Positions 1 to 10,800 are shown, numbered from the stretch's first letter. The stretch: DNA of 64,000 nt from Candidatus Carbonibacillus altaicus (GCA_003050645.1 PEBX01000003.1:21803-85802); one strand, 5' to 3'. The notes: a model not told the origin generated them from the sequence alone. Numbers and translations are program-made.

Positions 1-35
1 TACCTATACGATCATACCGTTTTATTAATGCACAT

Positions 36-1787
36 TCAGTCTTCATCCGCGACAAGTGCAGATACATCATGTTTGAGGTTACGTAACAGTGGCTCCAATT
101 CATTCCGTGACACTTTATACGTCTGCCCTGTTTTTCTAACCTTTATTTCAAAAAGTCCCTGCGCACTATCTTTACCGACGACGACCCTGAGCGGAATGCC
201 GATGAGATCGGCATCTTTAAACTTCACGCCGGCGCGCTCACTGCGATCGTCATACAACACTTCCCATCCAGAGTCTCTAAGCTCCGCATAAAGCGCCTCA
301 CCGAGAGAACGCTGCCCTTCGTCCTGCTCGGAAGCGACGATGAGATGCACCTCAAAGGGGGCAATAGCCATCGGCCAGATGATCCCCTCGGCATCGTGCG
401 ACTGTTCGATCGCCGCCTGCATTACCCGGGAAATACCGATGCCGTACGATCCCATTATCATCTCCCGCGCTATACCTTCTTCATCCAGATACGTTGCACC
501 AAGCGCTCGCGAATATTTGCTACCCAGTTTGAAGACGTGACCGACTTCGATCCCCTGTGTAAACTGGAGCGGTGCATCGCAGCGCGGGCAGCGGTCGCCG
601 TGCATGGCCACGCGTAAATCGGCATAGAGATCGACCTTAAAATCGCGCTCGGGGTTGACTTCAATGTAATGCCAGTCGTCACGGTTTGCGCCCGTCGAAG
701 CTCTGCGCATGGTGGAGATGGCCCAGTCGGCAATAATTTTAATCCCGGTTATGCCGATCGGGCCGACAAACCCTGGAGACGTCTGGAACAGACGGCGAAT
801 ATCTTCTTCACTCGCCATCTCTACCTGCCTTGCACCAAGTACGTTTTTCACTTTGACTTCATTCATCTGATGGTCGCCGCGAATGAGCACGAGCACCGGC
901 TCACCATCGGCCATGACGACTACATTTTTAATGATATCCGCTTCCTTAAGACCCAGCATGCGGGCCTGCTCGGCGACGGTGCGAATGCCCGGAGTTGGTA
1001 CTTCCTTTCGTGGCGGAAGCTCTTCCGCATCCAGCACATCATCCCGTATCACCGTATCCGGCTTAGGCGGAGAGACTTCACATCGTTCGACGTTCGCCGC
1101 ATAATCACAGGCACTGCAGTAGGCGATCGTATCTTCGCCAACCGAAGATAGAACCATGAACTCGTGATTGTGCGAACCGCCGATCGCTCCAGAATCTGCC
1201 TCTACAGCGCGAAAACTTAAGCCCAGCCGTTGAAAGATACGCTCGTAGGCATGATACATCGCCCAGTAACTTTGATCCAGCCCTTCTTCATCGCGGTCGA
1301 AGGAGTAGGCATCTTTCATGATGAACTCTCTACCTCGCAAGAGACCGAAGCGCGGACGGTATTCGTCGCGATATTTTGTTTGAATTTGATAAAGAATGAG
1401 CGGCAGGCGTTTGTACGTCTTAACCTCGTCGCGTACGAGCGCGGTGATCACTTCTTCATGCGTCGGGCCGAGGGCAAAAAGTCGTTCGTGCCGATCTTTT
1501 AACTTCATCATGAGCGGCCCGTAGTCATCCCAGCGGCCCGTCGCCTGCCAGAGTTCTTGCGGCTGCAGAGCGGGAAGGAGCACGGCTTGTCCACCGATCG
1601 CATCCATTTCTTCCTGCACAATACGCATAATTTTATTCAGCACGCGATAGGCAAGCGGAAGATAACTGTATACACCGGAAGAAAGCTGACGGATGTATCC
1701 GGCCCGTAAAAGGAGCTGATGACTTACCACGTCTGCATCTCTGGGTACTTCTCGCATGGTCGGAATAAACGCTTGGGACTGTCTCAT
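36..1787 (-). CDS. proS: Prolyl-tRNA synthetase
   Basis: Charges tRNA-Pro with proline in the cytoplasm. At 583 residues it is slightly longer than the usual 565-575 of the bacterial type. The class II core is visible: the motif 2 segment RPRFGLLRGREFIMKD near residues 140-160, a YbaK-like editing insertion around 230-390, the motif 3 segment GIGISRV near 445, and a C-terminal anticodon-binding domain. The start is an ATG. In Bacillus proS lies between rseP and polC; here ispG sits between rseP and proS, and polC would lie beyond the left edge of the window. I saw no T-box leader in the 79-bp gap upstream, only a dispersed repeat. Confidence 0.97.
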   Translation of the reverse strand: MRQSQAFIPTMREVPRDADVVSHQLLLRAGYIRQLSSGVYSYLPLAYRVLNKIMRIVQEEMDAIGGQAVLLPALQPQELWQATGRWDDYGPLMMKLKDRHERLFALGPTHEEVITALVRDEVKTYKRLPLILYQIQTKYRDEYRPRFGLLRGREFIMKDAYSFDRDEEGLDQSYWAMYHAYERIFQRLGLSFRAVEADSGAIGGSHNHEFMVLSSVGEDTIAYCSACDYAANVERCEVSPPKPDTVIRDDVLDAEELPPRKEVPTPGIRTVAEQARMLGLKEADIIKNVVVMADGEPVLVLIRGDHQMNEVKVKNVLGARQVEMASEEDIRRLFQTSPGFVGPIGITGIKIIADWAISTMRRASTGANRDDWHYIEVNPERDFKVDLYADLRVAMHGDRCPRCDAPLQFTQGIEVGHVFKLGSKYSRALGATYLDEEGIAREMIMGSYGIGISRVMQAAIEQSHDAEGIIWPMAIAPFEVHLIVASEQDEGQRSLGEALYAELRDSGWEVLYDDRSERAGVKFKDADLIGIPLRVVVGKDSAQGLFEIKVRKTGQTYKVSRNELEPLLRNLKHDVSALVADED

Positions 1788-1832
1788 CGTCTAAAGGGTC
1801 GCCTCCATCCTGCACCTAACCTACTATCCTAG

Positions 1833-1860
1833 CCTGAAATAGGTTGCACCGTTTCATCCT
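1833..1860 (-). repeat. Dispersed 28-bp element, copy A
   Basis: These 28 bases in the ispG-proS gap recur at 10801-10828 with one mismatch. A shared core, on the minus strand AACCTATTTCAGG, also appears shortened at 63656-63675 and as a variant at 56759-56772. All copies lie between genes in the same orientation relative to transcription. Function unknown; it could be a protein-binding site or the remnant of a small mobile repeat. Confidence 0.6.
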
Positions 1861-1866
1861 AAAAGA

Positions 1867-3042
1867 TCATCCTTGTTTCCCATGGGGCGCGATCCGATCA
1901 TTCGTCGCCCGGTCGTGTCCATCAAAGAGCGACGCTTGGGAGACGTGCACGGGTTCTTTTTCTTGCGCTTTCTGTTCGAGACGTTCTTTTTCCATGGCAT
2001 AAATCTCTTCCATGAGTGCGTCAAACAGCTGATTTTCAGGAACTTTTTTCAATATTTTACCATGCTTGAAAATGAGGCCTTCACCGTGACCGCCAGCAAT
2101 ACCGATATCGGCTTCCCGCGCCTCTCCCGGACCATTCACTGCGCAACCCATCACGGCAATCTTCCAGGGGTGCTTTAAGTGGCTCGTCGCTTCTTCCACA
2201 CGGTTCGCAAGCCCGATCAAGTCGATCGCGACCCGGCCGCAAGAAGGACAGGCGACAACGATCGGATCGCTGGCGGCGATGCCTAAACTTTTTAAAATAT
2301 TTTTGGCGACTTTAATTTCTTCTACCGGATCCGCCGCTAAAGAAACGCGAATCGTATCCCCGATCCCTCGCGACAGAACCGAACCGATCCCGACCGCAGA
2401 CTTAATACCACCGCTAAAAGCCGTACCTGCTTCGGTCACCCCGACGTGAAGCGGATACGGGCGGAGCCCGGCCATTTTGGTGTACGCTTCAATCATCGTC
2501 GGGACATCCGTAGACTTGAGCGAAACGGCTATGTCATAAAAACCGAGGTCTTCTAAAATCTCTATATGCCCCATCGCGCTTTCTACGAGCGCATCCGCGG
2601 TCGGATACCCGTATTTTTCTAAGAGTCTGCGTTCCACGGAGCCGGAGTTGACACCGATACGGATCGGGACACCACGCTCTCGACACGCCTCGACAACCGC
2701 TTTTACCTTTTCTTTGGAGCCGATATTGCCGGGATTGATGCGAATCTTATCGACGCCTGCTTCCAGTGCTTTTAAGGCCAGCCGGTAATCAAAATGAATG
2801 TCGGCGACGATCGGGAGCGGCGAGCGTGCTTTGATACTTTTTAGCGCATGCGCAGCATCTTCATTCACCACGGCCAGCCGAACGATCTGGCAGCCTGCAT
2901 CTTTGAGCGCTTCGATTTGTTTGAGCGTCGCTTCCACATCACGCGTATCTGTATTGGTCATCGATTGAATGACTACATGTTTGGAACCGCCGATCTGTAC
3001 CCCGCCGACCTGGATCGACCGTGTCATCTCCCGCGTGTACAT
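1867..3042 (-). CDS. ispG: 4-hydroxy-3-methylbut-2-enyl diphosphate synthase (IspG/GcpE)
   Basis: Penultimate enzyme of the MEP isoprenoid pathway. It reduces methylerythritol cyclodiphosphate to HMBPP with a [4Fe-4S] cluster in the cytoplasm. The N-terminal TIM barrel runs from about residue 10 to 255 ([14 protein letters not shown] near the start). The cluster ligands are in CPSCGR and [10 protein letters not shown] in the C-terminal reductase-like domain. Length 391 residues, with a poorly conserved tail of about 40 residues beyond the usual end. The ATG start has an AAAGGAGAGGG ribosome binding site. It is co-directional with rseP, dxr and proS, so it is probably part of that transcription unit. 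In B. subtilis ispG is located elsewhere. Confidence 0.97.
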   Translation of the reverse strand: MYTREMTRSIQVGGVQIGGSKHVVIQSMTNTDTRDVEATLKQIEALKDAGCQIVRLAVVNEDAAHALKSIKARSPLPIVADIHFDYRLALKALEAGVDKIRINPGNIGSKEKVKAVVEACRERGVPIRIGVNSGSVERRLLEKYGYPTADALVESAMGHIEILEDLGFYDIAVSLKSTDVPTMIEAYTKMAGLRPYPLHVGVTEAGTAFSGGIKSAVGIGSVLSRGIGDTIRVSLAADPVEEIKVAKNILKSLGIAASDPIVVACPSCGRVAIDLIGLANRVEEATSHLKHPWKIAVMGCAVNGPGEAREADIGIAGGHGEGLIFKHGKILKKVPENQLFDALMEEIYAMEKERLEQKAQEKEPVHVSQASLFDGHDRATNDRIAPHGKQG

Positions 3043-3080
3043 GAAAAACCCTCTCCTTTACATGATGGATTGTATTGAAA

Positions 3081-4601
3081 CTAAAATAACTTTTGAATAT
3101 CGTTCCAGGTCACGACGATAATCAGCAAAATAAGGAGAGCAAAGCCGATCAGGTGTACAAAACCTTCTTTCGACTGGTCGATCGGTCGGCCGCGCAACGC
3201 TTCGATCAAAAGAAAGAGCATCCGACCGCCGTCTAGCGCAGGAAACGGAAGCGCATTGATAATCCCCAGGTTAACACTGAGAAGCGCCGTCCAGAGAATG
3301 AGGGTCGACAGCCCCCGTCCGGCCGCATCACCGGTCAGTTTGAAAATGGCGACCGGTCCACCGACCTGATCCAGTGGGTGGCTCGATGTAAAGAGCGATC
3401 CCAGTGAAACGAATATCCGTTCGATCCAGAGCATCGTCTCCTTGGGCCCACTGAGTATGATCGATCCGATCGAATAATCCCGGAGCTGCGTGATACCGAT
3501 CCGCCCTTCTTCTGTGAGTGTGAGCGTATGCCCTTTTAAATCATAGCGAATGTCTTTGATGACCGGTGCGTCCCCCTGCGCACGCACAACGGAAAGGGTG
3601 ATCGTCTGCCCACCAAGCTCCGCAAGAAGCTTTTCTGCTTGCGTAAGAGACGTTAAACGTTCACCGCCTATCGCCACGACCTCATCGCCCGGCACCAATT
3701 CAATTTGATTCGTATCCGATACGAAAGAGACGTAAAAAGCGCGTTCCGCAGTCACATCGATCGTATACTGGGCACCATCCCGTTCGATGACGAGTTTTAA
3801 GGTCTGACCGGGATGTCCGGCAACAAGACTCTGCAGTTCCACCCAGGAGTTGACCGATTTCCCATTTAAAGAAACAATCTTATCCCCTGCCTTTAATCCG
3901 GCCAGCTCAGCCGGCATACCACTGACGACCGAACCGACCACCGGTTCGTACGTCTGTACACCGTTCATGGCAGCAAGCACGGTAAAGAGCACCATGCTGA
4001 GCAGGATATTGGCAAGCGGTCCGGCTAAGAGTGTAAGAAAACGCTGCATGATCGTCTTGGAGCCGAATTGACGGTCGCGTGGCGCGATTTGCATGGCATC
4101 CCCGTGCTGAATGATGTTCGCCTGTGGAAAAACCCGATAGCGAACGCGCGCACGGTTTTCCTCACTCTCTTCTGCCCCATCTGGTGCCTTGAGCGCCGCC
4201 TCCTCGTGCGGCAAAACTTCGATCCAGAGCCCATCTTCCAGATCCGCCTTTTCGACGATGACCGCTTCTCCTTCGCCGGGACGGCTCTCGCTATCCAGGA
4301 TGATATCGGTCACGCGTTCATCCTGATCAAACAGAAGACGAACCTGTGTCCCGCTCTGGATCGTCTGACTCTCGCCGTCTTCGCCCGCCATACGCACATA
4401 CCCACCGAGCGGGAGCAGGCGGATCGTCCAGAGCGTCTCACTGCGTTTAAAGGAAAAAAGTTTGGGGCCAAAGCCGATGGCAAATTCTCGCGCCAGTATG
4501 CCGGCACGGCGCGCCATCCAGTAATGTCCAAATTCGTGTACAAAAACGAGGAGACCAAAGACTACGATAAAGGCGATCACTGTATTTAACGTGACGCTCA
4601 T
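3081..4601 (-). CDS. rseP: Site-2 zinc metalloprotease RseP/RasP
   Basis: Intramembrane protease that cleaves transmembrane substrates such as anti-sigma factors and signal peptide remnants. The zinc site HEFGH lies at residues 22-26 in the first membrane segment. The second active-site motif is NALPFPALDGGR near residue 450, and a final hydrophobic helix ends the protein. A PDZ domain follows the second membrane segment (around 215-285). A second PDZ-like stretch (around 290-375, VPGDEVVAIGGERL) seems to account for the length of 506 residues against about 420 in B. subtilis RasP. RBS AAAGGAG precedes the ATG. It lies between dxr and ispG. Confidence 0.94.
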   Translation of the reverse strand: MSVTLNTVIAFIVVFGLLVFVHEFGHYWMARRAGILAREFAIGFGPKLFSFKRSETLWTIRLLPLGGYVRMAGEDGESQTIQSGTQVRLLFDQDERVTDIILDSESRPGEGEAVIVEKADLEDGLWIEVLPHEEAALKAPDGAEESEENRARVRYRVFPQANIIQHGDAMQIAPRDRQFGSKTIMQRFLTLLAGPLANILLSMVLFTVLAAMNGVQTYEPVVGSVVSGMPAELAGLKAGDKIVSLNGKSVNSWVELQSLVAGHPGQTLKLVIERDGAQYTIDVTAERAFYVSFVSDTNQIELVPGDEVVAIGGERLTSLTQAEKLLAELGGQTITLSVVRAQGDAPVIKDIRYDLKGHTLTLTEEGRIGITQLRDYSIGSIILSGPKETMLWIERIFVSLGSLFTSSHPLDQVGGPVAIFKLTGDAAGRGLSTLILWTALLSVNLGIINALPFPALDGGRMLFLLIEALRGRPIDQSKEGFVHLIGFALLILLIIVVTWNDIQKLF

Positions 4602-4661
4602 GGCAGAGAGCTCCTTTCAACATCGCATCCGAGTCACATCATCGGATGGATTTAAATTTCA

Positions 4662-4745
4662 CCCTATTGAAGACTACCTCTTTAAGGATACACCCTATTT
4701 TAAGACTACGTCCTGTTGAAGACTACATCCTATTCTCGAAGCTAC
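4662..4745 (-). repeat. Degenerate 16-18 bp repeats at the 3' end of dxr
   Basis: Four imperfect copies (4662-4677, 4693-4709, 4711-4726, 4728-4745) of a unit resembling CCCTATTGAAGACTAC on the plus strand. The last copy lies inside the end of dxr, and the dxr stop codon (complement of 4723-4725) lies in the third. The array therefore looks like repeated duplication of the terminal part of dxr into the dxr-rseP gap. Confidence 0.7.
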
Positions 4746-5928
4746 CGGCCCATTTTTGCGCTTCTTCTTCCGCTGCACGCCTCGCCCACTGATCGACTTC
4801 ACGAATCGTCTCCAGCGAATCTAGTTGACATACCTGGTGACGACTGAGTACATTTTCCACAATCGGCTCGATGGCAAAAAAGGGGATCTTCTCACTGAGT
4901 ACAAGTCTCACTGCCACCTCATTGGCGGCATTTAAGACCGCCGGGTACGACCGGCCCAGGCGCCCTGCTTCATAAGCCAGCTTGAGCGCCGGATAACGGT
5001 TAAAATCGACTGGGCGAAAGGATAGTTTGTGGATTTCCAGCCAGTTGAGCCGCTTTGGCGCAAAGCGCACGCGTTCGGGGTAGGTGAGCGCATACTGGAT
5101 CGGAAGACGCATATCTACCGGTGCCATTTCAGCAATGAAATGGCCATCGATTAATTCTACCATACAATGTACAATACTTTCATCATGAAGCATGACATCG
5201 ATCGCATCGAAGGGGAGAGAAAAAAGCCAGTGCGCTTCGATCACTTCCAAACCTTTATTCATCATCGTGGCCGAATCGATGGTCAGTTTATTCCCCATTT
5301 TCCAGTTCGGGTGTTTGAGTGCATCTTGCACGCGGACGTGTTTTAGATCGTCACGGCTCTTGTCGCGCAGCGCCCCGCCTGAGGCGGTAAGGACGACGCG
5401 TTCGACTTCCTCACGCGGGGTGTTCAAAAGCACCTGAAAAAGCGCCGCATGCTCACTGTCGACCGGGAGAAGTCTAACGCCTCTGTACGCGACTTCCTTC
5501 ATGACGATCTCGCCTGCAGCAACGAGCACTTCTTTGTTGGCAAGGGCCACATCGATCCCGCTTCGAATAGCCTGAAGAGTCGGCGCCACACCAGCAAAAC
5601 CGACGAGCGCGCTCATCACCCGTTCTACACCCGGCGCGGTAGCACACGCTACTGCACCTTCTTCACCAACCGCGATCTCCACCCCTTCCAGGGCACCTTT
5701 TAAAACAGGATCCTCTTCTGCTATCGCCAAGAGTATATCTCGTGCCACATCATCCTGAACCGATACACAACTCGGTCGATAGCGGATGATCTGTTTTGCA
5801 AGTCGCTCCACCCTGCGTCCGGCCACAAGTGATATGACGTTAAATCGATCGGGATGCGCATCAATGACGGAAAGCGTCTGCTCCCCGATCGAACCAGTTG
5901 ATCCTAATATCGCAACGCCTGTCATCAT
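4723..5928 (-). CDS. dxr: 1-deoxy-D-xylulose 5-phosphate reductoisomerase
   Basis: First committed step of the MEP pathway: NADPH-dependent conversion of DXP to 2-C-methylerythritol 4-phosphate. The NADPH-binding motif GSTGSIGEQTL begins at residue 9. The metal and substrate site includes VDSEHAALFQ, followed by TASGGALRD, and NKGLEVIEAHWLF is also present. Length 401 residues, slightly above the usual 380-390. The C terminus (last few codons) is built from the repeat described at 4662-4745, so the terminal residues are not conserved. It lies between cdsA and rseP as in Bacillus, and isoprenoid flux is linked to the neighbouring uppS. Confidence 0.97.
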   Translation of the reverse strand: MMTGVAILGSTGSIGEQTLSVIDAHPDRFNVISLVAGRRVERLAKQIIRYRPSCVSVQDDVARDILLAIAEEDPVLKGALEGVEIAVGEEGAVACATAPGVERVMSALVGFAGVAPTLQAIRSGIDVALANKEVLVAAGEIVMKEVAYRGVRLLPVDSEHAALFQVLLNTPREEVERVVLTASGGALRDKSRDDLKHVRVQDALKHPNWKMGNKLTIDSATMMNKGLEVIEAHWLFSLPFDAIDVMLHDESIVHCMVELIDGHFIAEMAPVDMRLPIQYALTYPERVRFAPKRLNWLEIHKLSFRPVDFNRYPALKLAYEAGRLGRSYPAVLNAANEVAVRLVLSEKIPFFAIEPIVENVLSRHQVCQLDSLETIREVDQWARRAAEEEAQKWAGSFENRM

Positions 5929-5989
5929 GTTCCCCTTTCATAAACACAATACCGTATACGTCGTAGCACTTCTGCTGATTCAGTAAAAG

Positions 5990-6799
5990 CTAATACAACA
6001 AAAATGGCTCAAGATAACGCATCGCCCAGACAAAGACCGGAAAGGCCACGATCATACTATCAAAACGGTCAAAAAAACCACCGTGCCCAGGCAAAATATC
6101 GCCGGAGTCTTTGGCTCCGAGCGATCGTTTAATGGCCGATTCGATAAGATCCCCGATCTGACCGCCGATCGAAACAAGTAGCGTCGTCAGAAGAAGCGAC
6201 CCAGCTCGGTAGGGAAGATGGAAAAAGGTCGCGAGTACATAGGCAAGCAAAACGGCCACAAGCGTTCCGGCAATGGCCCCTTCCCACGTTTTTTTCGGGC
6301 TAATGGAAGGCCAGAGTTTATGCCGCCCGAACCAGCGCCCGCCAAAATAAGCCCCGGAATCCGTGCCCCAGATCACACCGATAACCCAGTACGTAAGCAT
6401 GAGCCCTCCTTCCATACCGCGTACGAGCACCATATAGTGAAAGCCAAGACCGATGTATACGGCCCCAATCACAATGTACGACAGACGGCGCAAAGAAACA
6501 CGATTTTTCGTCAGAACAGCTAAGAACAGTAGAAGAAAGGTGATGAACCAGAGGACGTCCAGATGGAAAACAAACTTCATCTCCCACAAATTAAAAAAAA
6601 TAAGAATAAAAGTAAGAATATAACCGAGTATTACATGGGGTGCATAGGGCTTGTCGCGATTCATCACCACGTATTCATAAAACGCGCCAAGCGCAATGAC
6701 AAAAACGAGTAAATTAAAGAAAAACCCTCCCAGATAAACAAACCCGAGCACCAGCGCGCCGCCGATCACGCCGGTGATGATACGCTGTCGCACCCTCAT
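5990..6799 (-). CDS. cdsA: Phosphatidate cytidylyltransferase
   Basis: Makes CDP-diacylglycerol from phosphatidic acid and CTP, the branch point of phospholipid synthesis, in the cytoplasmic membrane. The 269-residue protein is hydrophobic throughout, with about 7-8 predicted membrane segments. Near the C terminus it carries the CdsA signature: SAIKRSLGAKDSGDILPGHG followed by GFFDRFDS. ATG start. It follows uppS by 11 bp and precedes dxr, the standard Bacillus order, so the three are probably co-transcribed. Confidence 0.96.
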   Translation of the reverse strand: MRVRQRIITGVIGGALVLGFVYLGGFFFNLLVFVIALGAFYEYVVMNRDKPYAPHVILGYILTFILIFFNLWEMKFVFHLDVLWFITFLLLFLAVLTKNRVSLRRLSYIVIGAVYIGLGFHYMVLVRGMEGGLMLTYWVIGVIWGTDSGAYFGGRWFGRHKLWPSISPKKTWEGAIAGTLVAVLLAYVLATFFHLPYRAGSLLLTTLLVSIGGQIGDLIESAIKRSLGAKDSGDILPGHGGFFDRFDSMIVAFPVFVWAMRYLEPFLLY

Positions 6800-6810
6800 A
6801 CCCCCCTTTA

Positions 6811-7578
6811 TTAAAGCGCCCCAAACCGCCGCTTACGCGTTTGATAGGTCAAAATCGCCTGTTTCAGATCTTCCGGCGTGAAATCCGGCCAGTACCGTTC
6901 GACAAAAATAAGTTCCGTATAGGCCAGCTGCCAGAGCAAAAAATTACTGAGTCGCATCTCGCCGCTTGTTCGAATGAGGAGATCCGGATCGGGTAAGTCT
7001 GCAGTATACAGTTCTTCGGAAAATCGTGCTTCGTCGATGTCTTCACTTTTGAGCGTACCGCGCGCAACTTTTTCAGCAAGCTTGCGCGCAGCCTGGACGA
7101 GTTCATGTCTTCCTCCATAATTTAACGCGAAATTTAAAATGAGTCCAGTGTTTTGAGCTGTTTTTTCGGCTGCCTCGTCGACTGCACGTCGCGTATGAGG
7201 TGGCAAACCGTTCGATTTGCCCATCCAGCGCACTTGAACATTCTTTTCGGCGAGTTCATCCAAATAAATATGCAAAAACTCCTCGGGTAACCCCATTAAA
7301 AATTCAACCTCATCCTTCGGTCGCCGCCAGTTTTCCGTGGAAAAAGCATAAAGCGTTAAAATATGGATTCCCATATCATTTGCAGCAAGAGCAATGTCAC
7401 GGACGTTTTTCATCCCCGCATGATGCCCGGCGATACGCGGCATGCCGCGCAAGGTGGCCCAGCGCCCGTTCCCATCCATAATAATCGCTACGTGCTGCGG
7501 GATGGTATGCGGTTTTGTATCCTCACCTTTGATCCATCGTCTTTTCAAACGGCTTGCCCAGCGCATCCAGCGCATCAT
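6811..7578 (-). CDS. uppS: Isoprenyl transferase / undecaprenyl diphosphate synthase
   Basis: Cis-prenyltransferase that condenses isopentenyl diphosphate units onto farnesyl diphosphate to make undecaprenyl diphosphate, the lipid carrier of peptidoglycan and teichoic acid synthesis. The catalytic motif MDGNGRWA lies near residues 34-41, followed by HHAGMKNVR, FSTENWRRP and the C-terminal DLLIRTSGEMRLSNFLLWQ. Length 255 residues, typical. A terminator after frr separates it from the translation genes upstream, yet it stays tightly linked to cdsA. Confidence 0.97.
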   Translation of the reverse strand: MMRWMRWASRLKRRWIKGEDTKPHTIPQHVAIIMDGNGRWATLRGMPRIAGHHAGMKNVRDIALAANDMGIHILTLYAFSTENWRRPKDEVEFLMGLPEEFLHIYLDELAEKNVQVRWMGKSNGLPPHTRRAVDEAAEKTAQNTGLILNFALNYGGRHELVQAARKLAEKVARGTLKSEDIDEARFSEELYTADLPDPDLLIRTSGEMRLSNFLLWQLAYTELIFVERYWPDFTPEDLKQAILTYQTRKRRFGAL

Positions 7579-7646
7579 ATGTCGCCTCTCCGTGTGTTTC
7601 TTTGCTTTTCTTCTTTACATGGTATGTAAAGGGTTCGGTCTGCCTT

Positions 7647-7672
7647 AAAGAAAATCCCCTCATGGCGAGGGG
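7647..7672 (-). terminator. Rho-independent terminator after frr
   Basis: On the minus strand a CCCCTC / GAGGGG stem with a 5-base loop (7656-7672) is followed by a T-rich run, TTTTCTTT. It lies directly downstream of the frr stop, between frr and uppS. Confidence 0.7.
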
Positions 7673-7676
7673 CATC

Positions 7677-8997
<1,321 letters not shown>

Positions 8998-9004
8998 TTA
9001 AAAC

Positions 9005-9041
9005 AAGCCCTATCCCACCCGGATAAGCAGGCGGGATAGGG
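9005..9041 (-). terminator. Rho-independent terminator after tsf
   Basis: On the minus strand CCCTATCCC (9033-9041) pairs with GGGATAGGG (9008-9016), followed by CTTGTTTT. It lies 10 bp past the tsf stop, ahead of pyrH. Confidence 0.6.
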
Positions 9042-9051
9042 AAACGACCGA

Positions 9052-9705
9052 TTATACACCTTTGACCTGAGCCATCACTTCTTCGGCGAAATTATCTTTC
9101 CGTTTTTCCAGACCTTCACCGAGTTCATAGCGAACGAAACGGCGCACAGCAATTTTTTCGCCAATTTTTGCAACATAGTCATGAAGCAGCTGTTCGACCG
9201 TCTTATCGCCATCTTTAATGTACGGCTGTTCAAGGAGACAGACTTCTTTAAAGTAGTTTTTGAGACGGCCTTCTACCATTTTTTCGGCAATATGTTCCGG
9301 TTTCCCTTCGTTTAATGCCTGCTGCCGGTAAATGTCTCGTTCATAGGCAATAACCTCTTCTGGGACGTCTTCACGGCTCACATATTTCGGGGCGTAGGCA
9401 GCGATCTGCATGGCAATTTCCCGCGCGAGCGCCTTAAAATCATCAGTTTTGGCCACAAAGTCGGTCTCACAGTTCACTTCAACGAGTACGCCGATCCGCC
9501 CACCGGCATGAATATAGCTTTCGATCACGCCTTCTGCGGCGATCCGCCCAGCCTTTTTCTGAGCAGTGGCCATGCCTCGCTCACGTAAAATTTCGATGGC
9601 CTTTTCCATATCCCCACCAGCATCCAGTAGAGCTTTTTTACATTCCATCATCCCTGCACCCGTACGTTCTCTCAATTCCTTGACCTGACTGGCTGTCACC
9701 GACAT
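9052..9705 (-). CDS. tsf: Elongation factor Ts
   Basis: Nucleotide exchange factor that regenerates EF-Tu-GTP. The N-terminal UBA-like domain carries [19 protein letters not shown], and the core has the [14 protein letters not shown] segment. The chosen start (217 residues, near the family minimum, as in other short Firmicute forms) is the ATG followed by SVTASQ, because GGAGG lies 9 bases before it. The reading frame stays open six codons further upstream but without a ribosome binding site. A terminator separates it from rpsB. Confidence 0.97.
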   Translation of the reverse strand: MSVTASQVKELRERTGAGMMECKKALLDAGGDMEKAIEILRERGMATAQKKAGRIAAEGVIESYIHAGGRIGVLVEVNCETDFVAKTDDFKALAREIAMQIAAYAPKYVSREDVPEEVIAYERDIYRQQALNEGKPEHIAEKMVEGRLKNYFKEVCLLEQPYIKDGDKTVEQLLHDYVAKIGEKIAVRRFVRYELGEGLEKRKDNFAEEVMAQVKGV

Positions 9706-9771
9706 CGATTGAAACCTCCTCACTCATATCCAATTATTTATCCCTTCTTCAGTCAAGCATGGGTATTCTTT

Positions 9772-9797
9772 AAAAAAGGGTGGTCTGTGGCCACCCT
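9772..9797 (-). terminator. Rho-independent terminator between rpsB and tsf
   Basis: On the minus strand AGGGTGGCC pairs with the complementary arm ending in CCACCCT around a short loop (9777-9797), followed by TTTTTT. It lies about 20 bp past the rpsB stop and would make tsf partly independent of rpsB. Confidence 0.8.
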
Positions 9798-9816
9798 ATT
9801 TATGCCAGATCATGCC

Positions 9817-10638
9817 TTAGTGGACTTCATCATGCGACAGAACTTCCGCGACCTTATCCGCGTCAGTTGAAGCTTGTTCGACATCTTCACTCCAACTTGC
9901 TTCCGAAAGACCATCCGCCCGCACCACATCATCGGCCTGTCCGGACTGGTACGCTTCACCCTGGCGGCCTTCAATGATCGCATCCGCTATTTTGCCGGTG
10001 ATGAGTTTCACCGCACGAATGGCATCATCATTGCCCGGAATGACATAATCGATTTCATCCGGATCACAGTTTGTATCGACAATCGCGATGATCGGAATGC
10101 CGAGTTTACGCGCTTCTAGGACGGCAATCCGCTCCTTGCGAGGGTCTACGATGAATACAGCATCGGGCAGGCGTTTCATCTCTTTAATACCGCCCAAAAA
10201 CCGTTCCAACCGCTCTTTTTCCTTGAGCAGAAGGAGAACTTCTTTTTTGGGAAGTACATCAAACGTCCCGTCCGTCTCCATTTTCTCCAGTTCTTTCAGG
10301 CGGGCAATGCGTTTTTGGATCGTCGTAAAGTTCGTGAGCGTTCCGCCCAACCAGCGATGGTTCACATAAAACATGCCGGCACGCTCTGCTTCTTCACGAA
10401 TCGCTTCATGGGCCTGCTTTTTGGTCCCGACAAACAAAAACGTTCCGCCTTCGGCAGAGAGATCGCGCACAAAGCGATAAGCTTCTTCAAGCTTACGGAC
10501 CGTTTTTTGCAGATCGATGATGTAAATACCGTTGCGCTCCGTAAAAATATATCTGGCCATCTTGGGGTTCCAGCGCCGCGTTTGATGTCCGAAATGAACG
10601 CCGGATTCTAAAAGCTGCTTCATGGATACAACAGACAT
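9817..10638 (-). CDS. rpsB: 30S ribosomal protein S2
   Basis: Small-subunit ribosomal protein. It starts [19 protein letters not shown] and carries the signatures [22 protein letters not shown] and [15 protein letters not shown], followed by an acidic, non-conserved C-terminal tail. Length 273 residues. This ATG is preceded by AAAGGAGG. The reading frame is open 39 codons further upstream, but that part is non-conserved and overlaps the promoter and the structured leader, so it is not counted as protein. Confidence 0.97.
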   Translation of the reverse strand: MSVVSMKQLLESGVHFGHQTRRWNPKMARYIFTERNGIYIIDLQKTVRKLEEAYRFVRDLSAEGGTFLFVGTKKQAHEAIREEAERAGMFYVNHRWLGGTLTNFTTIQKRIARLKELEKMETDGTFDVLPKKEVLLLLKEKERLERFLGGIKEMKRLPDAVFIVDPRKERIAVLEARKLGIPIIAIVDTNCDPDEIDYVIPGNDDAIRAVKLITGKIADAIIEGRQGEAYQSGQADDVVRADGLSEASWSEDVEQASTDADKVAEVLSHDEVH

Positions 10639-10751
10639 CGATGTATGTCCTCCTTTTGGGTTTGCCTCCGCACCCTTCCTCCCTCGCGCTACCGGACCGA
10701 TCCCGTCCGGCACCCCGCTTAAGTCCAGGTGCGTGTTGTGATGTTGAGCCG
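10639..10751 (-). promoter_or_regulatory. Structured 5' leader of rpsB
   Basis: About 113 nt lie between the predicted transcription start and the rpsB ATG. They hold at least two stem-loops: CCGGAC/GTCCGG (10692-10710) and a GCACC/GGTGC stem next to it. Autoregulatory ribosomal protein leaders are common, so an S2-responsive element is plausible, but I cannot match it to a known family. Confidence 0.4.
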
Positions 10752-10757
10752 CCATAT

Positions 10758-10786
10758 ACTATACCATAAAGCATGCATCCGCGCAA
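10758..10786 (-). promoter_or_regulatory. SigA-type promoter of rpsB
   Basis: The -35 TTGCGC (complement of 10781-10786) and -10 TATAGT (complement of 10758-10763) are 17 bp apart. A TG one base upstream of the -10 makes it an extended -10. This separates rpsB from the fla/che operon. Confidence 0.65.
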
Positions 10787-10800
10787 CTTAAGATGACTAT

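Noticed and set aside
1788..1866. T-box leader upstream of proS
   Set aside because: The gap is only 79 bp and shows no specifier or antiterminator structure; it holds the dispersed repeat instead.
10639..10755. N-terminal extension of rpsB (39 residues)
   Set aside because: It would begin inside the promoter and structured leader; S2 families start at the downstream ATG with AAAGGAGG.
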